Positions 23,229-34,660 of a DNA stretch of 64,000 nt are shown here, in pieces. The position numbers were made by a program, and so were the translations under genes. The stretch is from the NCBI RefSeq assembly GCF_016545825.1, contig NC_052620.1, positions 15,128,001 through 15,192,000 of the forward strand, in the 5' to 3' direction. The notes below the pieces were generated by a model. The model did not search any database. It was not told where the DNA came from and saw only the letters and a list, made by a program, of their open reading frames with translations. Each line of letters begins with the position of its first letter. Within the stretch, counting starts at the first letter, position 1. The DNA comes from Eucalyptus grandis. Lineage: Eukaryota > Streptophyta > Magnoliopsida > Myrtales > Myrtaceae.

Positions 23229-26094
23229 GGTAATAAAAAAAAAAAAAAAGAGATATAAAACGAAGGAGATAAAAAAAAAATGGTAATAAAATTCGGAGCC
23301 CATATTCCTTAGCAAATTTCGGACCTGCCGAGCCCGCGTAACCAGCCAATTTCTCTTATTTCGTTTGTCTTTCAAACTCACTTTGCTTGGCCCATTTTCC
23401 TTTCTTTGTTCACATAAGCCCATCAGAACTAAAAAGAAACAAAAAGCCCAGCCCAGCCCAGCCCAGCCTTTCCTCTGGCCTTGCTTCGGTAAGGACCAGC
23501 GTGCTTGGGGAGAAGAAAGGGAGAAGCGACCGCGGCGACACAGCAGAAAGACGGGAACGTTCGGCCATTGTTGAGGGAGGGGAGAGCAAGGAAGGCTCTG
23601 CAAAAAAGTGACGACCAGAGGGAAGGAGGGACAGCCAGGGGAAAAGTTCACTAGAGACGTGTAGCTCGCTCGACGGAGGAGAGCTCGCTGGAAGCAGCCA
23701 AGGAGAAAGGAGAAATCTGAGAGAACGAGAGAATGCATCCCGTTTAGGAGCGACGGAAAACCGCATCGCCGGAGCTCGCCGTCGATTTTCCAGAGCTCCG
23801 GTCAAAGGCCAATCCGCGAGTTGTTCTTCACAGTTGCTCTAACCAGACGCTCTTCATCGTCGTCAATCGAGACCTCGATCCGCCAAACAAACCGGGAACA
23901 ATCTCTCGCTCCAAACGCTCTTCTCTGTCTCTGTTTTGGCCGAGAAAGAAATGCTCGACTCGATCGATTTTCTTGAAAGAATCTTTGATAAAACGAATTT
24001 TTGTATTGTTGCTAAAAAATGGTGTTTTAAAGTCTGTACGTAACGTGTGAAGCTGAGGATCTCGTTAAAATCAAAATCAGAGAACTATTGAAAGATCTGC
24101 ATATTGCACGTTTGATCAAAATGCCTTACAGAGGGCCGAAAGTTCAATCACGTTTAAACTCATGATCGATTCGTACTTGCTGCGTCATTTGTTGAATCAC
24201 GTCTAATACTAGCATTTTCTCTGTGTTTCTATGCGTTTTGATGAAAAATCTTTGCTCGAGTCCAACGTGCATGCATATCTCCAATGCTGGAAAGCTTTCC
24301 GTCGGAGAATTCCATCGCACCAGCGAAGTCAGCGTTTCAAGGGCATACTAGTTAAGCCCATCTCGCTTCATTCTAATGTAAGTTTTCTTATTAACTTGCT
24401 GGGGTTGCTGCCATTAAAAATGTGGATTCGGTAGGATGGTTTTTGTTAAGTTTTCGGATAGATGGAGTGGGCAGCCGGAGGTGGTCAAAGTGGGTCGGAA
24501 TAGACGATCGGCGGTCGGAGGTAGGTCGGCGGTGATCTAAGCTCTCGTGATAAACTCGTCGGTGATGATATTTGTTTCGTTAAAAAGGAATATAAAAAAA
24601 AAAAAATGGCCGCGAAAGGTGGAGTTGCAGGTTGAAGATGGTGTTCGGGTAGAGGATGTCGAGAGAAGAAGGAAGAAATGCAGGTCGAACGAGACAAAAA
24701 CAGGAAGAGACAAAAAAAAAATTAAATAAAAAAAGGCAAATCCATTAAAAATTCAAAAGAATATTAGAAATCGGTTTTACTCCGACGCGGGTCGATCCGG
24801 TAATACGGTTCGGGTCAGAGATTCGGTCGGATTAACGGTCCGAACCCATTCGCTGAATAGAATAAAATAAAATAAAATAAACAAATTCTAAAAAAATTCT
24901 AAAAAAAATTCATAAAAGATATAAAAATCCTAAAAATCAATAAAAAATAGGAAATTCGAAGATATAGAAAAATTCCGAAAATTTTAAAAAATTATTGTTA
25001 TAAAAAATCGAAAAATAGAAAATTCCACATACATAGATTTTTAATCTCCAAAATAAATAATAAATAATAAATAATAAATATTTTATTAAATAAAAAATTA
25101 TTAAAAATTCAGAAAAATCATTAAAAATTCAGAAAATTCTAGAAAATGAGAAAAAAATTCAGAAAAATTGGAAAATTCTTTAAAAAATTAAAATATAAAA
25201 TTAGACAACCCTTTAGGACTTTACAATATGATTTTTATTTTGAATTTCCCAACAAATTTATAATTCTTGATGTACTTATGCTTTGAATACTATTTTTTTA
25301 TTGTAAATATCGCAAATTATAAAATTCTAATGATTTGTATAATAGAGATATTTAAATATTTTTCTGATTTTCTATATTTATTTTGGTTATCAATATCTAA
25401 TTAGATTTTTTTATCTCCTTAATTATTCAACTACTCTTTTTAGAACACCAAAATTTACATAAATTTCATATTATTCTCTTCCGCATCATTATTCTTAACT
25501 TTAAAAAATAAAAAATAAAAGCTCTAAAGTTTTTGCACCACAAACCTTTCAGCTTCTCTGTGACTTTTTCTCTCTTTTTCACTCACGTCATTCACTAGAA
25601 GCTCAAGCTCAAGCGCTCTCTCTCCGTTCATCTTTGCTTTCACCAATGCCTATACCTAGTGAGTGACTCGCTGACTGTGGTTCGTCTCTGTCCATCGGTG
25701 GTGTCATTTATTGTGGTTTTTTCTATGTTCTTTTCTTCTTTTCGATTTGGCTTTTTTGATAACTTCGAATTCGAGTGATGCAGGTTCATGACTCATGAAT
25801 CAACTCGATATCCTTAAAATGTATTTTCTGATTGTCGATTGTGATTTGAACCCGTTTATTCTGATATGCTTTCCATTGATTCTTGCATTTTTTTCCTGCC
25901 TTGGTTTCTTTTTTTTTTCCTTGGTTTGCAAGTTTTAACCTTTGTTATTTTCCTGATAGATTCCAGTTTCCTACTTGAATTATGGGGTTTTTCCCTACTT
26001 TGTCTTCTTTCCAATTCGTGCAGTTTACACGATTTGAGTTCCAATTGCCATTCATATGATGCCTCAGTCACATTTTTTAACATCCTAAGGATTC
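23229..26094. other. Unique spacer between copies B and C; no supported gene
   Basis: Composition changes sharply along it. There is an A-rich run (23229-23280), then a GC-rich stretch (23330-23940) with four tandem GCCCA units near 23447-23468, then a segment with GGTCGG words (24480-24850), then a very AT-rich block (24860-25330) made of AAAATTC/GAAAAATT words. From 25540 to 25800 a CT-rich tract precedes the start of copy C and could be an old promoter or leader. Open frames in 23387-23805 are compositional and overlap on both strands. The GC-rich part followed by an AAAATTC-rich part is like long gypsy LTRs, but I see no termini. Confidence 0.5.
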
Positions 26095-26402
26095 ATTCCG
26101 AGTGAGGGTTTGAACTTTTAAGAGCTTTTTCTTTAGGATTCCGTGTTGGGTTTCGCTTGAAGGAGTTTAAGTCTGTTTACTCATGGTTTTGCCTCTCTTA
26201 TTGTAATCATTTTCTGTTACATTTACAATCTTATCAAATATTCTTGTGACCATTCACCTGCAGCGAATGAAGATAATAGATGAGCATTTTAATTGAGTTG
26301 TGATCTCTTACTAAGAATTGTTAATACTTCCTATCTCGGTGATTTATATCCATGGGAAACACAAGATGCATGGTCATTCATGTGGGTTCATAAGCAATGC
26401 AG

Positions 26403-29400
26403 ATAAGCTGTGAATTACACAATGGTGATGAGCTACATTCTAATTCGTGAGACTCAAACTGAGCAACCTCAAGAAGAGACTACAAATGTGAATGCATCAG
26501 GTAAGACCTACCTACATTTATAGCATGTATTTTTCATCATACTATACTAAAATTGTCTGAGTATTGATCTGGTTTGATAATATTAGATCCATCTTTCAAT
26601 ATTTAGAATTTCTAGTCTAGTAGCTGCCACTAGAAAAGGGAAGCACAGCTTTACATGTCTATCGGGTGTATACAGTCTTTCTCCTAGGAAATGCATCATT
26701 GTCAAGTTAGGGAAGAAAATGCAGCCTATTGGAGGTTTGGGGAGTTACTCAGAACCAATGCTTGCGAGTTGGCACCTTTGTTTACCACTTGAGTGCAAAT
26801 TACCAAGGATATGAGAAACACTATGATTAGGATTGTAGAGGTAGTTAGCTTGTTCTGGCATGAAATTCCATTCATGTTTTAAATAAATTTAACATCATTA
26901 TTAATATTTCCTTGTTGTCTAAGCATGATTATCTTCATACCAGCTACAGAAAAATGGATTCTACAATCCTAAATGTAGATTTTGGAAAAGTGATTTAAAA
27001 GCTGCTCACTATGATAGCTCTCAATCATTCTCATATCATTTGAAGAATTTGCTGGAGAGAGTGAGAAGAGATCAATGCACAAATCTTGTCACTTTTTGGA
27101 GTTCAAAGGAAAGGAAGGGAAGGTACGAATCTTGTTCTAGGATTGTTTTAATTGACCTGTCAACATTAAATGGACTTTCATTACCTGTTGATGACTACTT
27201 TGTCATTACCTTTCTATTTTTCATCTTTTTCATTGCAGAAGCTGACTAATGCAAATAAGGATAACAAAGCAAAATAAAAGATACGACACACTTTAGAGAA
27301 TGAAAATTCGGCTAGAATAACAGTAGAAAAGGTACTCTTATGTTTACTTAAATTTTTGTGTTCCCTTATAAGTGAGATTTCCAATTTGTAAATCAATAAT
27401 CTCGCTTTAGAAAAGATTCTGATGAGGTGATATATTTTTGGACCTAAGGTAAAGATGTCTAGAGATATTTGCCACTTTTCCAACAATATGCGTCTTTTGA
27501 ATAGCAGTTGTCATAGGAAGATAACATAGAATGTGTTCTAGAATTGCCTCCTTAAGATTGTCTATGTTATCAGCACCTGCATTAATATCTTGTTATTCCC
27601 ATAGCTCTGTGATTTGGGTTTGCTAGTGACAGCTCAATAATATATAACTTGGTGCGGGTTTATCTAGCACACATAGTCCACCATCATTAACAAAAGAGTT
27701 ATACAGCAGCTAGAGCTGTAAAGCAAATTTGAGATGATGAAACCTGTACAATTTTCTATTAAATTGATAACCTGACTGCAATTTGGTTTAATGAGAGAGA
27801 TTGAAAAATAGAAAAGTACTGCAGTCCTAGAGTACCCAAGTACTAGCTGTGCCACCGCACACGTCCCCACAATTGTTGAAAAGTTATTCAATATAGTTTA
27901 TCTAGTGTCAACAAATGTTATGCAGTCTTGGTAATGACAATATTGCTGCTACAATGTATTAGGAATTTATACAGTTATCTGTGCGGAAGATGAATGGATC
28001 AAGAAAAAAGGGCAAGTTGGAATAAATAGTTTAAAATTAAAACCTAAAGTCTAACTTCCTAGTGTATGTTTTCATATGGTTTTGGTCGATAAAGTCATAT
28101 AACAAATTAGCAAGGAACAACTATAGTTAGGAAGAATGTGATTACTTTCTCAATTTGATATCTCTGGACATCTTTTGTCGTTTCACAGGAAAGTGTGAAA
28201 TATTGAATGTCTTTTTGATATTGTTCATTCAGTTATGCTGACTAAACCAAGTTCCGGCACATGATAGGAAGCAGAGTTAAGAATCAGAGGCAACCGTACG
28301 TATTTATGACTTCAGCTTAAAATTGCTCACCAATAGATAGTAACATCATTGGTTTATAAGTTTTTTATGTTACTAAACTGCATGGAAGTATGAATGATCT
28401 CATGGAGGTATATTTGGAACTTGGAAAGAGTGATACCCCCTCGAAATAGTGTTTCTCTAGTGTTGGGAAAAGAGAAACCTAGATGGTCTGATGTTAGAGC
28501 ATAACCCATGCCTGAATGATTTGGGGCCTCCAAATCTAGTTGTCTTCCAACCAAGAACTTAAGGTCAAAGAAAGCGAAGAATGAAGAGATTCACACGTTG
28601 AAGGAATCTAGTTGTCTTCCAACCGAGAACTTAAGGTCAGAGAATGAGAAAGATGAAGAGATTCACAAGGTGAAGCAGATGCTGAAAGCAACAAAAAAGA
28701 AACTACAAAAGGCAAATGGAGATGTACAAGAGTTACAGGCTCAAAAGCTACCGCTATTATACAGAATTGTCTACATGTGGTGGACTTGAATTGGTCTCAC
28801 AAGATCTGGACAAGGTAAGTATGTCATGAGCCATGAGGTGTGACTAATTTCATTGACTGTTACAATAGTGAAAGGTGTTTTATTTACTAAACATTGAGTG
28901 ACCTTAATATTGGACACTAAGGTGGTTTTAAAGGGAATATAAGTGGATAGACTTGAAACATGAGTATGGTATCAGGATCGCTTCGATGGAGCTTGAAAGT
29001 GGAATACAAATTTAGCAATTTGTTACTATGTTTTTTTTTCTTTTTGATGTGACTAAATCATGTTTTGGGTTTACTTCTCTTGCATTATGCCTTGTCCTTT
29101 TTGTTCATTTTGAAGTATACAAGTGATTGCCCTTATTAGTCACTGCTGGGTGTTGATGTTTCTTTCCATGTTTCCAGATAGTCACTGTTGAGCTCTCTTG
29201 TCCTTCTCTGTATAGATTTGGGAGTGTTATAGCATCTTTTCTATTGAAGAGAAGTTGAAATGTTGCCTGTTTTGGCACTTGAGAGTGGATGAGGGACACA
29301 ATCAAATGCTTGGAAATGGTCTCTGTTTATTAGATTACTTAATACCATATGCTGATAACCTTACTCTATATTTTTTGCCCTCAATGCAATTCTTCTTCTT

Positions 29401-30104
29401 CTTGCTCTTAAGGTTGGGCTTCTATTTTCATAATCGAACTTCTCAAGTTTACTGGGTTGCAGCAATGATTGTGATTTGTGAACTCTGCCTCTTGGTTTAT
29501 AGCCATTCAGTAGTGGTCATAGTGTTTATAAGATGCTTTGGCCACTCACAACTCTGTTTTTTGCAGTGAAGTGAATGGAGCTCCTCTGTTCATGTCTCTG
29601 CATTTTTTATTTTATTTATAAGTGATGGGAAATGTGGTTTATCATGTCTTGCTCATTCTGTTTAACAAATAAGCCTCTCTACGTTTTGATTTGCCTTACA
29701 AATTAGTTACGAGCTCCTTTGTTCATTTATTTTATTGCTCTGTGATCTAAGCTTCCTCTAAGTCCTCCAATTCGAATTATTGAAGGTTTGATTGTGTGAT
29801 GTTCAAGTAGTGATCACTAACATGATTTCTTGGGCCGGTTTCGCACCCATTATGCTTAATCCTCTTTCCTCCACTCATTTGATTTGTAGGATGATGACCA
29901 TCATAACACAAAATAAAGATCTCCAAACATCAGTTTACGCTCTCCATCGTTGAGTCATGAGCCACACTCTAAGGGATGAGGTTAGTGCTATCTCCTAAGA
30001 TACAATGATCATTGTAGAGGCCACAATTGAACTATTTGTTTTTGTTATAAATGTCTTAGGTCCGGCAAAAAAAGAACAAAACAACTTCTTGTGCCCGTTG
30101 TTGA
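26403..30104 (+). pseudogene. Coiled-coil protein gene relic, copy C
   Basis: Exons align with copy B at 26403-26500 (19 bp shorter, frame lost), 27239-27331 (K-L-T-N-A-N-K, with one TAA), 28268-28295, about 28535-28817, 29890-29980 (D-D-D-H-H-N-T) and 30060-30104 (V-R-Q-K-K-N-K, ending C-A-R-C then TGA). The coiled-coil exon carries an in-frame tandem duplication of 24 codons. A 77-bp extra segment lies at about 28190-28266, before the third exon. Stops in the second and fifth exons make this copy inactive as written. The family is not recognised. The terminal C-x-x-C before TGA is shared with A and D and is probably the true C terminus. Confidence 0.5.
28535..28678 (+). repeat. In-frame 72-bp coding duplication
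   Basis: Two 24-codon units, each starting S-S-C-L-P-T and ending E-I-H-x-x-K-E/Q, lie head to tail at 28535-28606 and 28607-28678. Copy B has the same pair, but its first unit is 1 nt shorter and out of frame. The duplication therefore predates the B/C split. Confidence 0.85.
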
Positions 30105-31818
30105 AAAAAGCTCATTAAAGAACTAGCATAATTCCTGCATCTTCAAGATATGACGAGGCTAGAAAAGATTTTATAGTGATCATAGGACTTCTTTCTTGCA
30201 TTGCAACTATATAGAGCAATCTAGAGAGTCTAATAACTTATGGATGCTGGTGAAAAATTGACCATCGTCCTTCAGTATGTCCAGACAATTTTTTTTGGAT
30301 TGTGCGAAAAAGGCGAAAGTCCATACATCAGAAGTATTCATCTTTTTGTTGTGATTTGTGTGACGTGATCAAATGGATGATTTGGGGTTTCATAGCTGTT
30401 GTGTGACGGCTAAGCAAGTTGAGCATCATAACTCCTGAGCACATCAATTCTTTTGATTTTGAATTTGTTGTTTTCTGAATCTTATGAGTTTGATAAGTTA
30501 ATAGATTTAGCTTTGAGAAGATTTTAGAGTCAAGTACCCAATGGAGATGAGGATTTCGCATTGTTCATCCATTGTTTTTTGGGTGGATATGTGATGCATT
30601 GTCCCAAAGGATGTTGAGGACATGAGGCGATTCTCTTGTTCCATTTCCGATGACTAGCAAAGCATACATCTTGGGAATCATCTATAGCGTAAGAGCAAAA
30701 ATAAAGATAAAAGTAAATAGGCGCGCTATGCAAATGCAATAGAGTTGAAAGAGTTTTTCTTATACTTTTATTAGTCTACCTTTATGATGTATTATTTGCT
30801 TGTGGTTATCTCACTAATTTCGATGAAATGTTGTAGGTGTCAAATTTTGTAATACTACTACACTCATGTGGCTTGTACACTGTTAATAATTTAAAAGGAT
30901 GTTAGGAAAATGAAAGCATGATATTACTTTCTTTCTTTTTTTTTATAAGAACTAGAGATGGAGTTCAAGCTTCACATTGTGGTTTAGTTTCTAAGTTATC
31001 AATGATTGAGCTGAATCGAGTTTAATCTCAAATGCATATGCTATATAGAGTTGAGCTTGAGCATGGGATTGGGAAGTTGAGTTTTGGCATACTACCAGTA
31101 CAATATCAAACCATCAATTTCAACTCAAACTTTGTATCAACAAACAAATTTAAATGGATTTATAGCTCAATTGCGCCTTTATAGCTTCTTCTTTTTTTTT
31201 TTTCCAAAATGAAGTACCTTTTCTTAGACACTTTTAGCGCATTGACCCACTAAATAATATGCTACTACATTCCTTGCTTGCCAACAAGAATGACGCTAGT
31301 GGTCTTCAAAACTTCACAAAGCCTCTTGAAAGTATACAAGTCCTGTGAGAGCTTGATTCCTGAAAAATATAATCACCATCAATCTTTCGAGAAAATTTCA
31401 GAATAAAAATAAGATAATCAAACTATGCAGTCAAATCAACCAATAATACATATCAACTTATTCTTGCTGTGTTTAATCTATTTGTCAATGTATACTATTT
31501 ACAAGAAATACATAGAAGATGTTAACTACATTCATTGAGATTGGCATACTCAAAAGGATATCGATGAAAGTCAAATAGATAGATTAACTGCATTCATTAA
31601 GATTGAAATATGAGAAATGATCTATATATAATAGAAAACAATATCATGTGAAATGATACATAAATCTGGTGAGATTCGTATTGTGATTAAAGGAACGAGA
31701 TTATATGTGTAGATTCAGTATATCACATAGGTTTATTTCTTGCACCACCAAATGCAAATAATTTAATACTGAGCCATTCACCCAATCTTTGGCTCGGACC
31801 CTACTTGGTTCATGAGAT

Positions 31819-31823
31819 TAGTA
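31819..31823 (+). repeat. Left target-site duplication of the copia element
   Basis: TAGTA lies before the first LTR and is repeated at 38649-38653 after the second. Copy B shows the unoccupied site with one TAGTA near 12185. Confidence 0.92.
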
Positions 31824-32258
31824 TGTAAGAATTATTGTGGCCCATATTATGTGATTTATTATATGGTTTAATAATGATTGAAATGCTATAAATAATATTG
31901 GTTATGAGAAGGTACGACTCTAATAAAACGAAATGGTATATCGCTTTGATGGAAGGCACCTTTTCAACAAATGTATAAATAGAGTCCGGTCCTCTCTCCA
32001 CCCACATACAAACAACAGTAACCAAAAGAAACGTATTCTCTCCTCCATCAATTGAATACATTAAGGTTTAGTGGGTTAAGGGAGAGAAATCGGATTTCTC
32101 CTTTTGGTTCGAGATCATTGGATTTTCTACAACGATCATCATCAAGCGTAGCGCTATGGATAAAGGTTTGTCTGAATCTATTTGTGAAAATCATGAAGAT
32201 CAAAGATCATTGATTTGTTATGAATTTCCACATCAAGTTTTATATGAATTGTCTAACA
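31824..32258 (+). repeat. 5' LTR of the copia element
   Basis: Starts TGTAAGAATTATTG and ends GTCTAACA. It contains a TATAAATA box at 31974-31981 and an ATG at 32156 near its end that opens a short frame. It pairs with 38214-38648 at a constant offset of 6390, with four substitutions and no indels. Confidence 0.95.
31974..31981 (+). promoter_or_regulatory. TATA box in the 5' LTR
   Basis: TATAAATA, followed by a CT-rich initiator-like stretch about 15-25 bp downstream. The same box is at 38364-38371 in the 3' LTR. Confidence 0.7.
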
Positions 32259-32260
32259 GT

Positions 32261-32272
32261 TGGTATCGAACG
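32261..32272 (+). other. Primer-binding site of the copia element
   Basis: TGGTATCG two bases after the LTR matches the start of the usual plant copia PBS (TGGTATCAGAGC, complementary to initiator tRNA-Met). Later bases differ, so the site is partly decayed or divergent. Confidence 0.7.
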
Positions 32273-32759
32273 TTTGGTTTATGATCTCATGATTTTTCCA
32301 TTTAAAAAAATATTATAGTTGATGTTTGATGATTTGTTGAACGATCCTGTTTGTAGCATTTGTTGTTGTTGAAATGTTTTGGAAGGTTCTGTTAAAGAAA
32401 ATCCGAATGATGGAACGTTTTTCGTGGACTAAAATGGTGAAGAAAAGTTACTGTGTGTGCACGAGTGGAAAAGGACAAAAAATGGAGGAATTCGGAATTT
32501 TGAGGGCAAGGAAGAAACTCGCCGTTCCGGGTAAAATCCGGCAACCCACCGCTTGATTTCAGACCCACACCGTCGCACTGTCATGAGGAACATTAGCCAT
32601 GATTTTTCCGGTATATCGGTGTTCGCCGGAGGCTAATCAAGCGGCGGTGGTGGAAGTTTTGTGTTCTGAGAATTTTTCGTTTGATCTGAGGCCAATTTTT
32701 TGGTCATTTTCTCCGAAACTTGGACGCATGTGATCGTGCCGGCATGTTCTTCAAAATCC

Positions 32760-33070
32760 ATTATTTATTTGTGTCTGGGATGGGCTGCCGGAGAAGAAAC
32801 GGCCGCGAAATCTGCGGCGGAACGGCGAAAAACGGCGAAGAATCGCGTACTCGCGAGGAAGAAGGCGCGTGCTCCACGTGCGCGGCGGGTGCAGGCGCGT
32901 GGAACCCACGCGCCACGCGCTTCACGTCCGCGCAAGTGCTGCGCGTGGGATCCACGCGCGCGGGCTTCCCGCGCGGTTGCGGCGCAACGCACGCGCCCGC
33001 GTTGGACGCGCGTGTGCGAGGCACGCGCCTAACGCCCCCGCGGCCTTATTTACGTTTTGCCCCTATGCCA
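32760..33070 (+). other. GC-rich block in the copia leader
   Basis: A stretch of about 300 bp rich in CGCG and GCGCG words inside an otherwise AT-rich leader. Several overlapping frames are open on both strands only because of composition. No family similarity is visible, and the block is not part of gag. Confidence 0.6.
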
Positions 33071-33773
33071 TTTTTAAAAATCCACTTTTGTCCTTCTCGC
33101 AATTTATTTATTGTTATGCCCCTGTTTAATTAATAATTACAATTCTACCATTGCTGATTATTTACCATTTTGCCCCTAGATATTAAATTTATGATTCTGC
33201 CCTTATGAAATTATGATTTTACAATTTTGCCCTTATGCTTTAATTGCATTTTATCCTTGTGTGCAAATTTGGTAAATATTTGTATTTTACAATATTGAAA
33301 ATTCATATTATGAATGGTTTGTTAGTCACCAAAGTGGCTGAACCTTGAAGTCTTTTGAATTTTTGATATTGTAAATTATTTTATTCAATTACCCATGATT
33401 AAGTGATGCTATATATGAAATTGATATGTTTTATATCATTATTGGAGTTATGGGTATATTGAAGTTCATTTATTATAAGAACTTAGGATTAACCCAAAGG
33501 TTAATTATTTTCTTATAATTCATGAACATGATGGTTGATAATTAATATGATTTGTTAAATTTGTTTGTATATCCAAAGATAACAAATAAATTTTAATAAG
33601 ATATATTTACAATTATCAAATAAAAGTTATTAGCATAATTATGGTTTATATATATTTGTATATCATAGGATCGCCCAAAGGAGAACTATGATGTGCATGT
33701 GTAGTTTAATTTAATCTGATTATATGATATTCTCAAAGCATTAATGTATGAGTATTTTCTTGCACATTTGCAG

Positions 33774-34660
33774 TATCTGTACCTGTTTCACTCCATTCGC
33801 ACGCCTCATCTGTTCCCTTATTCAATGGGATAAATTTTCCTGATTGGAGTGAACAAGTCCAGTTTCATTTAGGTGTCCTGGATCTTGATTTAGCACTTCA
33901 AGCTGAGAAACCAGCTGCTATTACTGATGAAAGTAGCAAGGATGAAAAGTATTTCCATAAAGCTTGGGAAAGATCAAACAGATTGAGCTTAATGTTCATG
34001 CGAATGATAGTTGCAAACAACTTAAAGACTTCTCTTCCCAAAACTAACAATGCTAAGGAATTTATGAAATTTGTGGAAGAGCGTTCTCAAACTGCTGATA
34101 AGTCACTTGCTGGTACACTGATGATCACACTGACCACTATGAAATATGATGGTTCGCGTACCATGCATGAGCATATACTTGAGATGACCAATTTAGCAGC
34201 AAAGTTAAGGACTTTGGGAATGAATGTGGATGAGTACTTTTAGTACAATTTATACTTAATTCCTTACCTCATGAGCAATATGGGCCATTTCAAATGAATT
34301 ACAACACTATAAAGGACAAGTGGAATGTAAACGAATTGGCCGGTATGCTAGTTCAAGAGGAAACAAGGATACAGAATCAAAAGGCTCATTCTATTCATCT
34401 CTCAAGTCATCAAGAAATTCGAAAGAATTTTAAGAGGAAAGGTGGAAGGAGCAAGAAGAAAGGACTACACGTCCTGAATGACTCTTCAAAGGCTTCTCAA
34501 ATCCACAAGAAGGAACACAATCTTATTAAGTGTCATTTTTGCAACAAAATTGGACACTTGAAGAAAGATTGTCTGAAATGTAAGGCTTGGTTCGAAAAGA
34601 AAGGTAAGCCTTGTGCTTTGGTATGTTTTGAATCAAACTTTACTAAAGTTCCTTATAATA
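33774..34660 (+). pseudogene. Copia gag, frameshifted
   Basis: The N-terminal gag homology (F-N-G-I-N-F-x-D-W and so on) starts at about 33774. The frame runs to a TAG at 34241-34243, and homology continues after a 1-nt shift in the frame that opens at 34294. A CCHC zinc knuckle (C-H-F-C-N-K-I-G-H-L-K-K-D-C) lies at about 34530-34571, as expected for a capsid-nucleocapsid protein that packages RNA. The shift is between the capsid and the knuckle, so no complete gag is made. Confidence 0.8.

Larger units (their letters stand above)
32166..33773 (+). other. Predicted leader intron before gag
   Basis: The gag homology begins at about 33774 with no usable ATG: the frame is open only from 33752, and its first Met is 70 codons into gag. 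The bases before gag are TTTGCAG, a good acceptor. In the LTR, ATG-GAT-AAA-G at 32156-32165 is followed by GTTTGT, a fair donor. Joining 32165 to 33774 keeps the gag frame (donor phase 1, matching acceptor). If real, the intron spans the primer-binding site, so genomic RNA would be the unspliced form. This is inference from splice signals and frame only. Confidence 0.4.

Noticed and set aside
23387..23805. Overlapping open frames on both strands in GC-rich sequence
   Set aside because: They mirror each other, have low-complexity composition and no family motif or splice context. Composition alone explains them.
32700..33133. Arg/Ala-rich open frames on both strands
   Set aside because: They lie in the GC-rich leader of the copia element, where stop codons are rare by composition. 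No conserved motif is visible.
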